A stretch of DNA of 64,000 nucleotides from Oikopleura dioica (taxonomy: Eukaryota; Chordata; Appendicularia; Copelata; Oikopleuridae), in contig OU015567.1 in NCBI GenBank assembly GCA_907165135.1, positions 13,087,001 through 13,151,000 on the forward strand, read 5' to 3'. The translations under genes were made by a program, and so were the position numbers. Positions 1-10,719 of the stretch are shown here, one piece after another. Positions within the stretch are counted from its first letter, which is position 1, and the number at the start of each line of letters is the position of its first letter. A model generated the notes under the pieces. The model was not told where the DNA came from, made no database searches, and was given only the letters and a program-made list of their open reading frames with translations.

Positions 1-642
1 CGCATTCTTGAGCTGCAAAATCCCATTCCCAGCCAGTTCTATCCAAGGATTCTCTTCAACTAAGAATTCTAGCGAGCTCGAGCATTCGTTCGGCAGGCGG
101 CAATCGAGATCATCAGCCATTAATTGAGCCACAACGCTTCCATTTCTAATCAAGCCAGAGGAAAACTCAGGAATTCCGCGAATACAATTTTCTTCGGATG
201 GTCCGTAGCATTCTTGATTCCCGGCTAGATTGAAGAAAATGTCAAGTCTGTCGATTCGTGTGTTGAACCGATCGACGAAGTAGGGGTCGTGATCGTTGAG
301 ATTTGTGACGATTGTTTCGATGATGCCTTCTATTGTTTCTGTCCCCTCTTGATTAGCAATGAGCACGGGGAATGAAAAGCTGGTCGATCCCTGAGCAAGT
401 TGGAGCTCTTCAAAGTCTATCGCCTTGAATAGCGTTAAATTCATCCCGTTCCCAGAAAAGAACTCTCTTCCCTGTCCTCTCACATCTAAAATCTCAGCAG
501 CATCTTCTGAAAACGAGTCCTTTATCGATATTTCCAGCGGTTCAAAATTCCCATCCTCTGCTTCGTAAACAATGATACTCTTTTGCTTTATTTGCGAAAG
601 TGCCAGGCAATACGAAAAAAGTAGCAAAAATTTGGATCTCAT
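1..642 (-). CDS. Cadherin-repeat protein, N-terminal part (runs off the window)
   Basis: The minus strand is open from an ATG at 642 to the window edge (214 codons, no intron seen). The first ~18 residues (MRSKFLLLFSYCLALSQ) form a signal peptide. What follows reads as cadherin repeats: a TNLNDHDPYF stretch matches the calcium-binding DxNDNxPxF end of a repeat, and ADDLDC followed by LEFLVEEN resembles the start of the next. It would be a secreted or membrane adhesion protein. Which cadherin subfamily (protocadherin-like, Fat-like) cannot be told from this fragment. Divergently arranged with the kinase gene starting at 1899. Confidence 0.72.
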   Translation of the reverse strand, partial: MRSKFLLLFSYCLALSQIKQKSIIVYEAEDGNFEPLEISIKDSFSEDAAEILDVRGQGREFFSGNGMNLTLFKAIDFEELQLAQGSTSFSFPVLIANQEGTETIEGIIETIVTNLNDHDPYFVDRFNTRIDRLDIFFNLAGNQECYGPSEENCIRGIPEFSSGLIRNGSVVAQLMADDLDCRLPNECSSSLEFLVEENPWIELAGNGILQLKNA

Positions 643-1898
643 CAGTTCATGTATTCTTTCCTGAAAAAAGTCTATTTTGAAGTCAGTTCTACTGACTAAC
701 TAAGTGGTTGTCTTGTACAAACAATCAACGCTCTGCTCACAATGCAACCTATTTGCTGCTTACATAACTTACAGAAAAAAGAGAGCAACAAGAATAGATG
801 GCAGGTTTGGCACTCAATCAAGTTTAGACGAAAACTTCATACTCACAAAGAAATCAAGGGGGATCAAGGAAGCGGAAATGGTTTATTTTTTCTAGTTCGT
901 ATGAATACTTTTATTGTTTTCCATGAAAAAACCTTAGTTTTATCCCTTCAGGGATCTACTTATTGATTCACATATTTTCTAATAAGAAGGAAAAATTAAT
1001 TAGAAAGTAATAAGAGAAAGCTGCGTGGACTGAATATTCAAAGAGGGGTAGAAGCATCGTTTCCTCAAGGAGCAAATCGTACAATTACTTAGAAATGCAA
1101 AGACTAAGAGAAACGAGGCACTTCGAAGCAAAATGTGAACTTAACACTGACCACATAGGAAAGAAGTCAAATGCAAAATAACCAAGCTTTTTTTATTCAA
1201 AACTTCTGAAAAGAAATTGTGACGGGGGACATTTTCGAAGTTGAAATGCCGCTGGATAACCAAAGAAACAACAGAATCTTTGTCAAAATTGGAGAGAAGA
1301 AAACTTTGATAACGACTACTCAGTGGAGATGCTGTTTGTGTCTTTCTGACACAACCTGGTTCTTCCCCAACGTTTCTAGGCCAGAGGCTGGAAAACTTCT
1401 ATGAACGGATTTTCAATAAATATGTAGATCGTAGATTTAAGATCGCAAATGTTAAGATCCACGTTCAGTAACGTCAGATGTTCACGGCGCTTTTCTGATA
1501 AGAAAATCTGATGTCAACACGAGCCAAGAAAATCACAAGTATACTTTGAGTGCGAGAGCGCCAAGTGGAGGAATCAAACACTACAGAATCTTCAGAGAAA
1601 ATAGACAGTACTACATTGCCTCGCATCGTCGATTTAATCTTCTAAGAAATGATGTCAATTGAACTCAAAATACAATACCGAACAAATCTAATTTGATAGA
1701 TTATATGATATATCATATATATATATATATATATATATTTTATGTAAGCACGTAATGACCTTAAACACAGTTCACATTGAAGATAATTAAGAAGTTGATT
1801 ATTTTTGCGGAAATAAGTTTTTCTTCCAAACAGCCAACGATAATTTCATATCATTTAAAAGCGCACTTGCAGAATACTACTGGAAAGATTCGGGAAAG
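643..1898. other. Divergent intergenic region
   Basis: About 1.25 kb between two genes pointing away from each other; it must hold both promoters. Short open frames here (for example 742-966 and 1219-1404) have no recognisable domain and no splice-compatible continuation. The only clear structure is the TA microsatellite listed separately. Confidence 0.6.
1708..1738. repeat. (TA)n microsatellite
   Basis: An alternating TA run of roughly 30 bp, about 160 bp upstream of the kinase start codon. A simple-sequence repeat; a promoter role is possible but nothing shows it. Confidence 0.85.
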
Positions 1899-3166
1899 AT
1901 GGAGCTTCAACTTATTGAGCCAGTCATAAGCGGGAGAAGCCCGTTTGTGTTTGACAAAAGGGATCTTCTTCTTGGCGACAAAATCGGCGCCGGATATTTT
2001 GGCGAAGTTATGTCGGGAAAATTGAATGGTGATACTCCAGTTGCACTCAAGTTGCTCAAAGAAGGGAGAGGTTCCAGGTAGTTAAGTTCCTTTTTTATGT
2101 TATAAATACCTCTCAGATTCGAGTTCGAAAAAGAGGCTCAATTGTTGGCGAATCTGAGGCATTCGAATATTCTAACTCTTCTTGGAATATCAGGAGATCC
2201 AATTGAATTGATGGCCATGGAAATGAGACGGGTTGAGAAATTCTCCTTTTGTGAGGATCAACGCAGAAGTTCTTGACCCAAAATAAGATGAGCGGTGGTT
2301 CCTTGCTCAACAACCTCAGAGAGAAACCGGACCGAGTGACCCTGCGCGACCAGATTCATTGGTGTTTTGATATCATCTCTGGCTTGAACTTTTTAACGAC
2401 GCATGGGGTTATTCATCGCGACATAGCTGCAAGAAATATACTGCTCAATCACAAACACATTGCCAAGATCGGAGATTTCGGAATGGCTAAAGTTCTTGAA
2501 GAGGAAGAGGAATACTACAGGTCCTGCTTTTTTGAATAATAGATTTCTAAATTTGTTTTAGAATGACATCTTCAGCAAAACTTCCTGTCCGATGGATAGC
2601 GCCAGAGGCATCTAAAAGATGGATATTTTCACCTGCTTCTGATATTTGGGCTTATGGAGTCACCATTTGGGAGATTTGCGCACTCGGAGAGCGGCCTTAC
2701 AAGTGAGATTCTTTTCAAAACCTGATGTTACTCAATTCTAGGGACATTCAAAACGGAGAAGTCCAAAAACAAATTCGCAAAGGTCGTCGGCTAAAACCAT
2801 CAAACTTCAACTGCAATACAAACCATCCAGATGTCAAGCCATTTTACAAAGGAATTTACGGTATAAATTATTCAACATCTTAGTTTTTAGTGAAAGCATA
2901 CCATTTATCATCTAAACAGTGCCTAATGGTAAAATGTGCTTGATCGTCACTTATCACTTCATGTAGCGTCCAGCTTTACTAAAAATATCATTTTAGCGAT
3001 AATGGAGAAATGCTGGCTTGAAGAACGTGAAAAACGAATAAAATCTTCCGAGGCTTTGAAAAAGTCGAAAAGCTCTTCCACCTCTACCTCTAAAATCTAT
3101 TCCGGTCTAATTTCCTGCGCTTTTTCTTGGGAACGTTTTTTGCCAAATAAACTTTTTCATTTTTAA
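1899..3166 (+). CDS. Protein tyrosine kinase, kinase domain only
   Basis: Six exons (1899-2077, 2117-2231, 2288-2520, 2562-2702, 2742-2860, 2997-3166) join in one frame to 318 residues; all introns are GT-AG, mostly 39-56 bp, the last 136 bp. The protein is nearly all catalytic domain: glycine loop GAGYFGEV near residue 32, VALKLL with the ATP lysine, the tyrosine-kinase loop HRDIAARN, DFGMAKVL, an APE motif (APEAS), and CW near the end of the C-lobe. HRDIAARN marks a tyrosine rather than Ser/Thr kinase. No SH2, SH3, transmembrane or signal sequence is visible, although an upstream exon could have been missed. Catalytic residues look intact. The exact family is not clear. Confidence 0.85.
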
Positions 3167-3347
3167 TAATAATGATAGCCGCCATCGGAAAATTCTTATT
3201 ATGCGTTTTAGTCAGTTTTAATCTTTTGGTGTTTTATTGGGAGATATTTTTGTTTTGTAGCACATGTTTTTTGTTCACTTTGTTGTTTGTATTCGCTTGT
3301 AGCAGTCTGTAGCATACGAAGAAGGCCATTGTTAGTTGCTGTCAATT

Positions 3348-4317
3348 TTAGTGATCAACGAGTTGATCAAGCATGCGAATTTCGGGAGCAAACAGCTTTG
3401 GTTCGTCAGTTATATCAGTGTTCAGCTCACGGAGAAGCTCAACTGCAGTTTCACTAGAATATTATCTTGAATATTTGCTTAGAAAAAGGTTTCTACCGGA
3501 GACTGTCAAGAGTACCGCAGACAATTCTCGAGTCTGGAAATATTTTCGTCATCGCCTTGATTAACGACTGGTCGATAAGCTCATCCGTCGCCCAGTTGAC
3601 GACAAACACAAGATCTAATATCCTTTGTCATTTTTTGATTAGAGAAAATATCTACCTATGGAACTGAGCTGCCCTGGCTTTGTGGCGTAGTTCAACGCGT
3701 CTAGATAAATTTTACCACAGTTGGACGATTTGTCGAAGATTTCGAAGTTGGGGCTAACAAAGCAGTTTGCTTCGATATCGACTCCAATGTCGCCATCTTG
3801 AAAGAAAACCCTTAGAGTTGCAAATCAGAGAAAAAAATTACCAGTAAGAAGGATGAGTGCCTTCAGATCATTCAGATTGAATCGATTCTCTTTGTCGTCT
3901 TCTAATTGATGCGCAAGGGAGACAATCGCGGAGTAAGTATCATATCCGGGTCGTCCCAAATAAGAAATTCTTGAAAATATTTAGAGCACTATTTTATAGC
4001 AAAAAACTTCAAACCTTGAGTGAATGTCACGAGTTCCAGAAGCATGTCGAATGTTGACTTTATGATTTGGGTCCGAAGAAGTTATGAAGTGGATCTCAGT
4101 TCCAATTTTGGTCGCATCGATCACGTGAGTTAGCCATGTCTTCGCAGCCTTCCATCTGCGAGAATTTTTTAGGGAAAGAAAAATAAATTCTTTTTTACCT
4201 TCTATGGTGTGTGATTTTGTCTCTCGGTCCATCTGTGAGTACAAAAAGCTCGAACCCCTCGACAAGGCTATAAAACGCGACGGCGAAAAATACAAGTTTG
4301 TTCAAAAGCGAATTCAT
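3348..4317 (-). CDS. Secreted protein with a von Willebrand factor A-like domain
   Basis: Six exons (4317-4199, 4155-4015, 3969-3842, 3796-3656, 3614-3497, 3453-3348), five GT-AG introns of 41-45 bp, total 753 nt, 250 residues. The N-terminus MNSLLNKLVFFAVAFYSLVEG is a signal peptide. FELFVLTDGPRD, a K-rich helix, EIHFITSS, then ALILLTDGDIG follow the alternating strand/helix order of vWA domains. The first MIDAS motif (DxSxS) is degenerate, so metal binding may be lost. Convergent with the tyrosine kinase. The vWA call rests on pattern, not on alignment; the gene structure itself is well supported because all six exons stay in frame. Confidence 0.72.
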
Positions 4318-5043
4318 GACGAGCTCGACGTTGGGCAAAATTTTTTTATGGAAGGACGAAGCAGCATCGGCAGGCTTTATGAAGTTGCCACCACCTTGTG
4401 GAGGTTATAAAGGTGCACAAACAAGCAGGAGGGCCATTTCCACTGCCATTGAAAAAACTACTTAACCCGCTGAGACCCCTTTAGAAGAGGTGCGATCAGC
4501 AGACGACGAGTGGAAAAATTGTAAATAAACAGACTCTTGAGGATAAACTAGGACAATGGACTCTGCATTCCGAGACGGATGAATAATGCTTCGCTAAAAT
4601 CATAAATAGAGTCATGGAATTTCTAGTCTGAGTTGACTCTTAGTTTTTGTTCAAGAATTTTGGCCCTAAAAAGGGCCAGAAGATTAGTAGGTGATGACGG
4701 TAGTCATCGGTGGGTGAGCAAGAGTTCCTTTTCAGGGAACATTAGATGCTCAAAGTCGATTTGCTTTGATCCTTTTTGTGTTCTAGGGATCTCTCATCGA
4801 CAGAGTCAAGAGCTTGACTGAGTGAAGACTCGGATGCGGCGGCCCTTTTTATACTTTTTCAGAGCTGCGTTCTAGAGACGATTCTGCAGTTTTGAAAATT
4901 TTGCAAATTGCGGTTATCTGAAATTGACATAAAGATAAACAAGCTCTAGAAAATGCTCTAGAATATACGCCAACAAATTAAACAATAAATAATTTATTCG
5001 TGAAGTTATCAATCGTCACATTTGATCAATAAATAAATAACTT
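4318..5043. other. Intergenic region
   Basis: About 725 bp between two minus-strand genes. The short open frame 4633-4821 has no recognisable content. Nothing else seen. Confidence 0.55.
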
Positions 5044-5592
5044 TCACCGAGATTTTTGCTCGTTAATCGACGATTCCAGGCTCTCGTACTGGCTGTCGCG
5101 GCTCGATGTCGGAGACAAGGAATTTTTCTCAATTCGTTTCCGCTCGTTAGAGTCAGAGTTGTTGTGCTGGTCCGACACGTAGTCCCCACCAGAGAAGTAA
5201 CGGTAGTCCGCGGATGATGCTCTGTCGCTCGAAACCCGTTGTTTAGACTTCTTTGGCTTCCGCTGCTTTTTTTCCTCCACAAAGGCGATCGTCCACCGAT
5301 CAACAAACTAAATTCCAGATCCTTATTTTATCTAAACACAACAGGTTGAACGCAAAACAAATACCTGCAACTCTCTTGTAGCAATAACGACGTTAGCTAT
5401 GATTCCCTCGTCCACGAAAAACGGCGTCAGGTTGAAAATACCGTATGATACCGTCAGTACGTTAACACATCCATTCGCACTCTCCTCAATCGCTTTACCG
5501 ATTCTCTCCGCTAAATTTTTTTGTTCATGTTTCTTTGTGTCTAATACTTTGACCTCTACGCTGAGCTCACGAATTAACGGGTATAATTTATA
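5044..5592 (-). CDS. Hypothetical protein, 5' end unresolved
   Basis: Two minus-strand exons (about 5592-5365 and 5307-5044) join across a 57-bp GT-AG intron. The first holds a mixed alpha/beta stretch (VNVLTVSYGIFNL, then FVDRWTIAFVEE across the junction). The rest is a basic, Ser-rich tail starting KKQRKPKKSKQR, probably disordered and possibly a nuclear localisation signal. I do not recognise the family. In-frame stops lie just upstream of 5592, and no ATG or ordinary acceptor resolves the start, so an upstream exon or a non-canonical splice site is likely. Confidence 0.45.
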
Positions 5593-5881
5593 CCGTATAA
5601 AATATTATTGCCAAATTACAAGTGTCAATTTCGCGTTTCATTAGAACTAGAGGGTTCTCTTGGTTGAATCTCGCGTGTCTATTTTTCTAGCACTGGAACT
5701 GGTTATTGATCATAACGAAATTATAAATCAAGCAAATTATAAGATTAGCCCTGTAATGATAATTTGATAGAGGTAATCCCATTTTATGATTCTAGTGAAA
5801 GTTCATATTAACAAGTAAGTATAACATTGCAATTACATTTGTATAACATAAAAAATCAACATTTATACATAGAGGGTTTAT

Positions 5882-6700
5882 TCAAAATTTCAAATCGTGA
5901 AGTGTTTCTTTACCTATTTCTGTGTAAAGCTGAAACCGATACTCCTCCAATTTACTGTCCTCCTGCGAGTAAATAAGGAAGCGCACGAGACAGCCGGCTC
6001 GATTCACAATTTCTCTTCCCTTGGTTGTGCGGATGAAGCCCCGCTTGATCCGATCGTCCCACCACCAAGTGCGTATTCTCTCGAAATAAACTGGCCTCAC
6101 GTTCAGCAGAAATCCTCGCCGAATGTAGCTAAAGTCGATCGTCGTATCGAATCGCTTTGGGACTTCCTCTCTCTTTCTCAGGTTTCATTTTTTAAGTTTA
6201 TTTTAAAGAATTTTAATATAAAAAAGTGATTATTAATGATCAATTAGATGAAAATAAATTTGGAACCTTAGCCGACACACAGTGCACTCATTGGTCATCA
6301 CGAACCTCTCCATCCTTTTGTTGATGCAGCGGAAGGATGGATTGATGATTCCCACCTTACTGATCCTCTTGTCGAATGGCTTGGCAAGGCCAAAGACAAC
6401 CGTGCGTATCTTTTCAGGCGACATGTTCAACTGCCGACAGACTCCGCTTCGCTTCTTGTTGAAGTACTCCTTTAATACTTCCGTCGCTCTTAATACTATT
6501 GATGCCTTGAAGAGTTATTTCAACGAACCTTCTCAAAGGAACCACCCCTTCCGTCTCAATCAGCCGATCCAGGACACACTGCACCAGATCTATCTGCAAA
6601 TCGTATCTCGCAGGATTTCTAATCGAGTACTTGAATATCGCCAAATCAGGCAACAACCGCTCCAACTTCTCGTTCATAGCAAAAAACTCGCTGTTTCTCT
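5882..6700 (-). CDS. Hypothetical protein, 5' end unresolved
   Basis: Three minus-strand exons (about 6700-6468, 6430-6267, 6176-5882) join in frame across a 37-bp and a 90-bp GT-AG intron. First in-frame ATG near 6677 (MNEKLERLLPDLAIFKYS). Visible pieces: a helical N-terminal half, a CTVCR motif next to the second junction, and a Trp/Arg-rich stretch (FERIRTWWWDDRIKRGF) near the C-terminus. It is not a transposase or polymerase that I know, and I assign no function. Sequence upstream to 6850 is partly open in this frame, so more N-terminal exon may exist. The neighbouring gene at 5044-5592 points the same way, 290 bp downstream. Confidence 0.5.
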
Positions 6701-7172
6701 TTCTTTCTTTGACGCAATTCTCAAAATAAAAACGGAGTTAGTCGGGTCAATAACGCAAAATCAGCGGAGGTCAAATCGAAAACAAAACAGAAACGGGTCA
6801 AATCCAGATTTTGAGTTGTCCAGACCGTTGGGCGGCAGCTTCCTTGATTTGCTATCGACTGTGGCTATCTTATGAAATTTTAAAAATCTGGAAAACGAGC
6901 CCGAGAATCAAGAAAATTTGATTACAAAATCGAATTAGAAAATGGGTTTTCTAAATAAGATCAGTGAAATCATTCCCTGGGGAAAGGGGGAATTAGAGAT
7001 TATACTTTGTCAAAATGTTAGAAATCTAAACATATCTGCTGAAATCGGTCAAGTCTTGGGTAAATTTGATCCAACGGCTATGTTCTTAGCAATAACAAAG
7101 AAAGGGGGCGCCTCATTTGTAGCGCGACTGCCACAGAATTATAATCATTTCTGAAATCATTCGTAACAAATA

Positions 7173-8514
7173 ATGTTCATAAAAATGATCGGAAAACTAT
7201 TTTTAATTCTATGTGCATTGCTTTTCATTACCTTTTTAAACCTTTCTGAAGAGAGAATCGCAGCAATTCAAAAACGAGACGTCAGTGGAGAATATTACGA
7301 CTGCGCTGCTGATGTTAAACTCGGCGATCCGGGACAATTCAACTGGATTCTACTTCTTTCTGTCCAGGGCTCAGGAAACACTTGGACCAGACAACTACTG
7401 CAGTCGATGACGGGCTACTATGCGGGAGGAGTTTATCGCGAGATCGACGAAGAGTTTGATACAGATGAGCTATTTGAAAAATCTCCTTTTCCTGGCGAAC
7501 ATTTCGCACCAGAATCCGGAAGAGTTCTTGGTAAGTTTTAATAAGAATTTTGGACGAAAGAGCTTAATAAAAGGTTGAAAAATACGATTATAAAAATCTA
7601 GATGAACATTGCGGAGGAAAAACTAGCAAATGAAGTCTTAAACTAAAGAGTCTTAGAGGTAAAATTAAAGGTTTATAGTATAAAGTTTATGCTTTAAAAA
7701 ATAGACCCAATTTCAATTGATTAGTTCCAAGACCGACCCCTTTGAACGTGATGTTTTTCCTTCAAATAAAGCCATCGTTACAATTGTAAATGTTTACAAA
7801 ACTCCGCCGTTAAATTAATACATTCTGCTGAACTACCGATAAAATTGTTCACAATATTATCTCATAATCAAATTAGATATCTTCGCCAAAATTTATTTTT
7901 AGGCGTGAAATCTCATGCTCGCGGTCACATCCGAAAAGGATCGGCGATAGTTCTCATCATGAGGAATCCTTATGATACTCTAAAGGCGAATTTTAATCGG
8001 ATAGTTTCCGAGAAAGAGTCAGGTGATGGTCATGGTGCTCACACGGGCACAATATCTGCGGAACTTTTCCTCTCTTCTTCGTGGCGAAATTACATCAAGA
8101 ATCATGGACAAGTTTGGAGCGAATACTATCAAGAAGCTGTTCGACTTTCGGAGAAAAACGGAGAAAACTTTCACTTTTTATGGTACGACCTGCTCAAGAC
8201 CGACAAGATTGGCCAGATGCGGAAGCTGTATTCGTTCTTGCAAGAAGAAGCCAGTGACAATTTTGAAGTCGAAAACTTCGAAGAGCGGCTGGAATGCATC
8301 GAGAATCAAAATTTAGACCGATATAAGCGAAAAAAGCAAGAAATCGACTTTGATCTATTTTTACCAGGTTAGTCTCGTTTCAGAAAAGCAGTGAAGATTA
8401 CTTTTTTAGACGAGATTATGATGATAAACAAATTCATCGAAGAGTACAAAGAATTTTTCAAGAAGAATAACATTGATTTCCCCGAAGAAACAATTGACTC
8501 TTGGTTAAAATAAT
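7173..8514 (+). CDS. Type II membrane sulfotransferase, WSCD-like
   Basis: Three exons (7173-7530, 7903-8367, 8410-8514) with introns of 372 and 42 bp. The N-terminus has a signal anchor (MIGKLFLILCALLFITFLNL), as expected of a Golgi enzyme; a second ATG at 7185 could be the true start. LLLSVQGSGNTWTRQLL is the 5'-PSB loop that binds PAPS, and IVLIMRNPYDTLKANFNR is the 3'-PB segment. GSGNTWTR followed by YYAGGVY resembles the WSCD family of sulfotransferases. No WSC domain is seen. Substrate unknown. The first intron is unusually long for this region. Confidence 0.85.
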
Positions 8515-8955
8515 TCGATTGTGCTCTGTTTGTTTGCTTTGATATTTACTGTGCTTAACGTTAGATGTTTAACGGAATGTAAATAAATTCTTTACCTCTT
8601 TTACACTGTTTGTGTTTTTCATTTCAACAGAAAACAAGTTTTTGAAAGCGAACAAGGTAGCTTTGTATTTATCCAAAAAATACGGTAATTTTGCTTTTCA
8701 AGAAAAGGCTCTTGAGTAGAGAATCTTGTTCAAGAGCTCAGGCAATAAATTTAAAAGCCTATTGGTGACCGACGAGATCAATGGACACAATATCCATTTT
8801 TACCTATCCTCGGTAGTATAACGCAGCAAACCCCCAGACCGGATAATTGAGCGCTGCAAATAAAAACTTTTACGCAAGCGGGTAATAATTTATGCACTCA
8901 TAAAGCAAAATTTGACCTGTCACATCTGCAAAGTGCATATTTTCGCATTTTCAAA
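8515..8955. other. Intergenic region
   Basis: 440 bp between the sulfotransferase stop and the ZP gene start. It must contain the 3' end of one gene and the promoter of the next. No RNA gene or repeat seen. Confidence 0.55.
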
Positions 8956-10667
8956 ATGCTATTTTTGACACTTTTATTTTCTGCTCGTCCGAATTTTGCA
9001 CAAGAGACATCCACTTTCTCATCCACCACGATTCCATACAACCCTTCGTCTACGGAGCTATCTTCTTTTTCAAGCTCGACAACTATACAGACAGTAACGG
9101 CCAAGACATGCGACCCGTTCGTGCTCATGTGCTCAACTCGGCACATTTCCGTCAATTTTGATCAAAACTGCTGGACACATATCCCGATAGGAAAGGAGTT
9201 TAGGTCCATAAGATGCAAAAGTCGAAAAACTCTGAGGACCCCTTGAAAAGACACACTGTACCTCACATGGCAAAAATCGGCTAATCTTAGCTCTTCATGT
9301 CAGTTCACTGACAGTGGACAAGCCGCCGGTGCCTGCGGAAAGCCAGAATTGACAACTGGAAGCAAAGACGACTCGGTTTTTCGATTCTATGTCGTCCAGA
9401 AAATCCCAGACACGACGGTCACCACGATGACCAGGGCCAGACTATTTGCATTCTTGAAAAAATTCACGAAATTGCCTGTGAATATTCTTTTACGAAAAAG
9501 AAATGCGTGCATATTCATTTTAGCCTATTCTCGTGCATATTCACGAAATTTTGAGCGGACGGGGACGGGGCTTCAGTTTGGGTGGCGCCCGCGAGATGTG
9601 AGCCTGAGGGCCCGATTTAATTCGGCCGCCGGCTCGGAGCTTAACCAATCAGGGCGCGCAGCATTCGCGAATATTTGAGATATTCACGAATTTTTCAAAA
9701 ATTCACGGAAGATATTCTTTTCCATTCATTTGAATATTTTCGCGTCGTGAATATTCATACAGCAATAAATAGTGAATCTTCGGCAAGAAGAATAACTTTG
9801 AGAATGCAAATAGTCTGGCCCTGACGATGACTCCGGTAGAGCTTGTATGCAAGTTCGACAGCCCAAGTTTATCAGGGAGGGTTTTCGAATTATGACTTCT
9901 GAAAATATTGTCATGTGGAATAGCGCTAACCTAAATAAGCAAATTTGACGGTTTCTTCAACAACTGATGCTCCTTTGATTCAAATAGTTTCTGCGCAGGA
10001 TGTCATAAAAGATTATAACATCGAGCTGGTCACAAGAACCGATTCAACTCCTGTTTTCACTGGCGATATGATCACTGTTGATATGAAATACACGGCGATA
10101 TCAAGCTCTACTGGGTAACCCTCATGTTTTCAAACAATCAACCTAATTCAATAAAACCAAATTGGATAAACTATTTTAACCAAGAACCAAGAGTTTTAAA
10201 CTTTCTGTCTTAGCTTTCGGTTTTCTTCGTGCGAAGCTTCAATTGGGCCCGTTACAATTCCTCTTCTTGAGAATGGATGTCCGAATGCTTGGAGTATCAA
10301 AAATATTGGACTTGTTCAGTATAAAAAGGAAAAGGTCAGATTTTTAGACTAGTCTCAAATTCTGAACAGTAAAATTGAACCTTGAAATGAGCTTCACGAA
10401 ATATCCTTCATCGCGTTTTTCTTAGAAGGATATTCTAACCTTTCGGTAACATGTTCTGTGATCATGGTGGATGCCACCGACGCAAATGTCCTCTCATACC
10501 TGGATACATGTACGAATAACACTCGTAGCGTGGAAACCGTGAGTGATGTTTACCAGCGAAAATTTACGATTCAATCCAACCTGGAGCTTGAGAATTCGAT
10601 GAACTCGTCTAGACAAAGTCTAATCTTTGCTGTTTTCCCTGCAATCATTTTTATCAATTTTCTTTGA
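8956..10667 (+). CDS. Zona pellucida (ZP) domain membrane protein, interrupted by a MITE
   Basis: ATG at 8956 begins a signal peptide (MLFLTLLFSARPNFAQ), then a Ser/Thr-rich stretch. An 87-bp intron (9204-9290) joins IGKEF to SSSCQFTDSGQAAGACGK. Later exons give VELVCKF, NLTVSSTTDAPLIQIVSAQ, FRFSSCEASIGPVTIPLLENG, then IAFFLEGYSNLSVTC and a hydrophobic C-terminus (LIFAVFPAIIFINFL). The Cys spacing and the IPLLENGCP motif are typical of the ZP-C subdomain. ZP proteins polymerise in extracellular coats. A 392-bp element inserted at 9432 interrupts a stretch that is otherwise continuous coding sequence. It introduces stops and, with one duplicated copy, adds 400 bp (not a multiple of 3). The allele is therefore disrupted unless the insert is spliced out. 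Confidence 0.8.
9432..9823. mobile_element. Non-autonomous hAT-type MITE
   Basis: 392 bp bounded by terminal inverted repeats of about 23 bp: the left end starts CAGGGCCAGACTATTTGC and the right end is its exact reverse complement. It is flanked by a perfect 8-bp target duplication ACGATGAC (9424-9431 and 9824-9831). CAGGG ends plus 8-bp duplications are the hAT signature. There is no transposase ORF; the interior is GC-rich between AT-rich flanks with GAATATTC palindromes. It sits in the ZP gene. Confidence 0.92.
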
Positions 10668-10719
10668 TTATGAAAACAATTTATTTCAAATAAAACAGTA
10701 CATGTAGAACATGATGTAA

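Noticed and set aside
3040-3110. One-base frameshift at the C-terminus of the tyrosine kinase
   Set aside because: The six-exon model is in frame (957 nt) without it; the alternative ending was only a chance resemblance.
9349-9678. 109-residue open frame crossing from the ZP gene into the MITE as a fusion exon
   Set aside because: Its second half is transposon sequence bounded exactly by the TIR; the frame is accidental.
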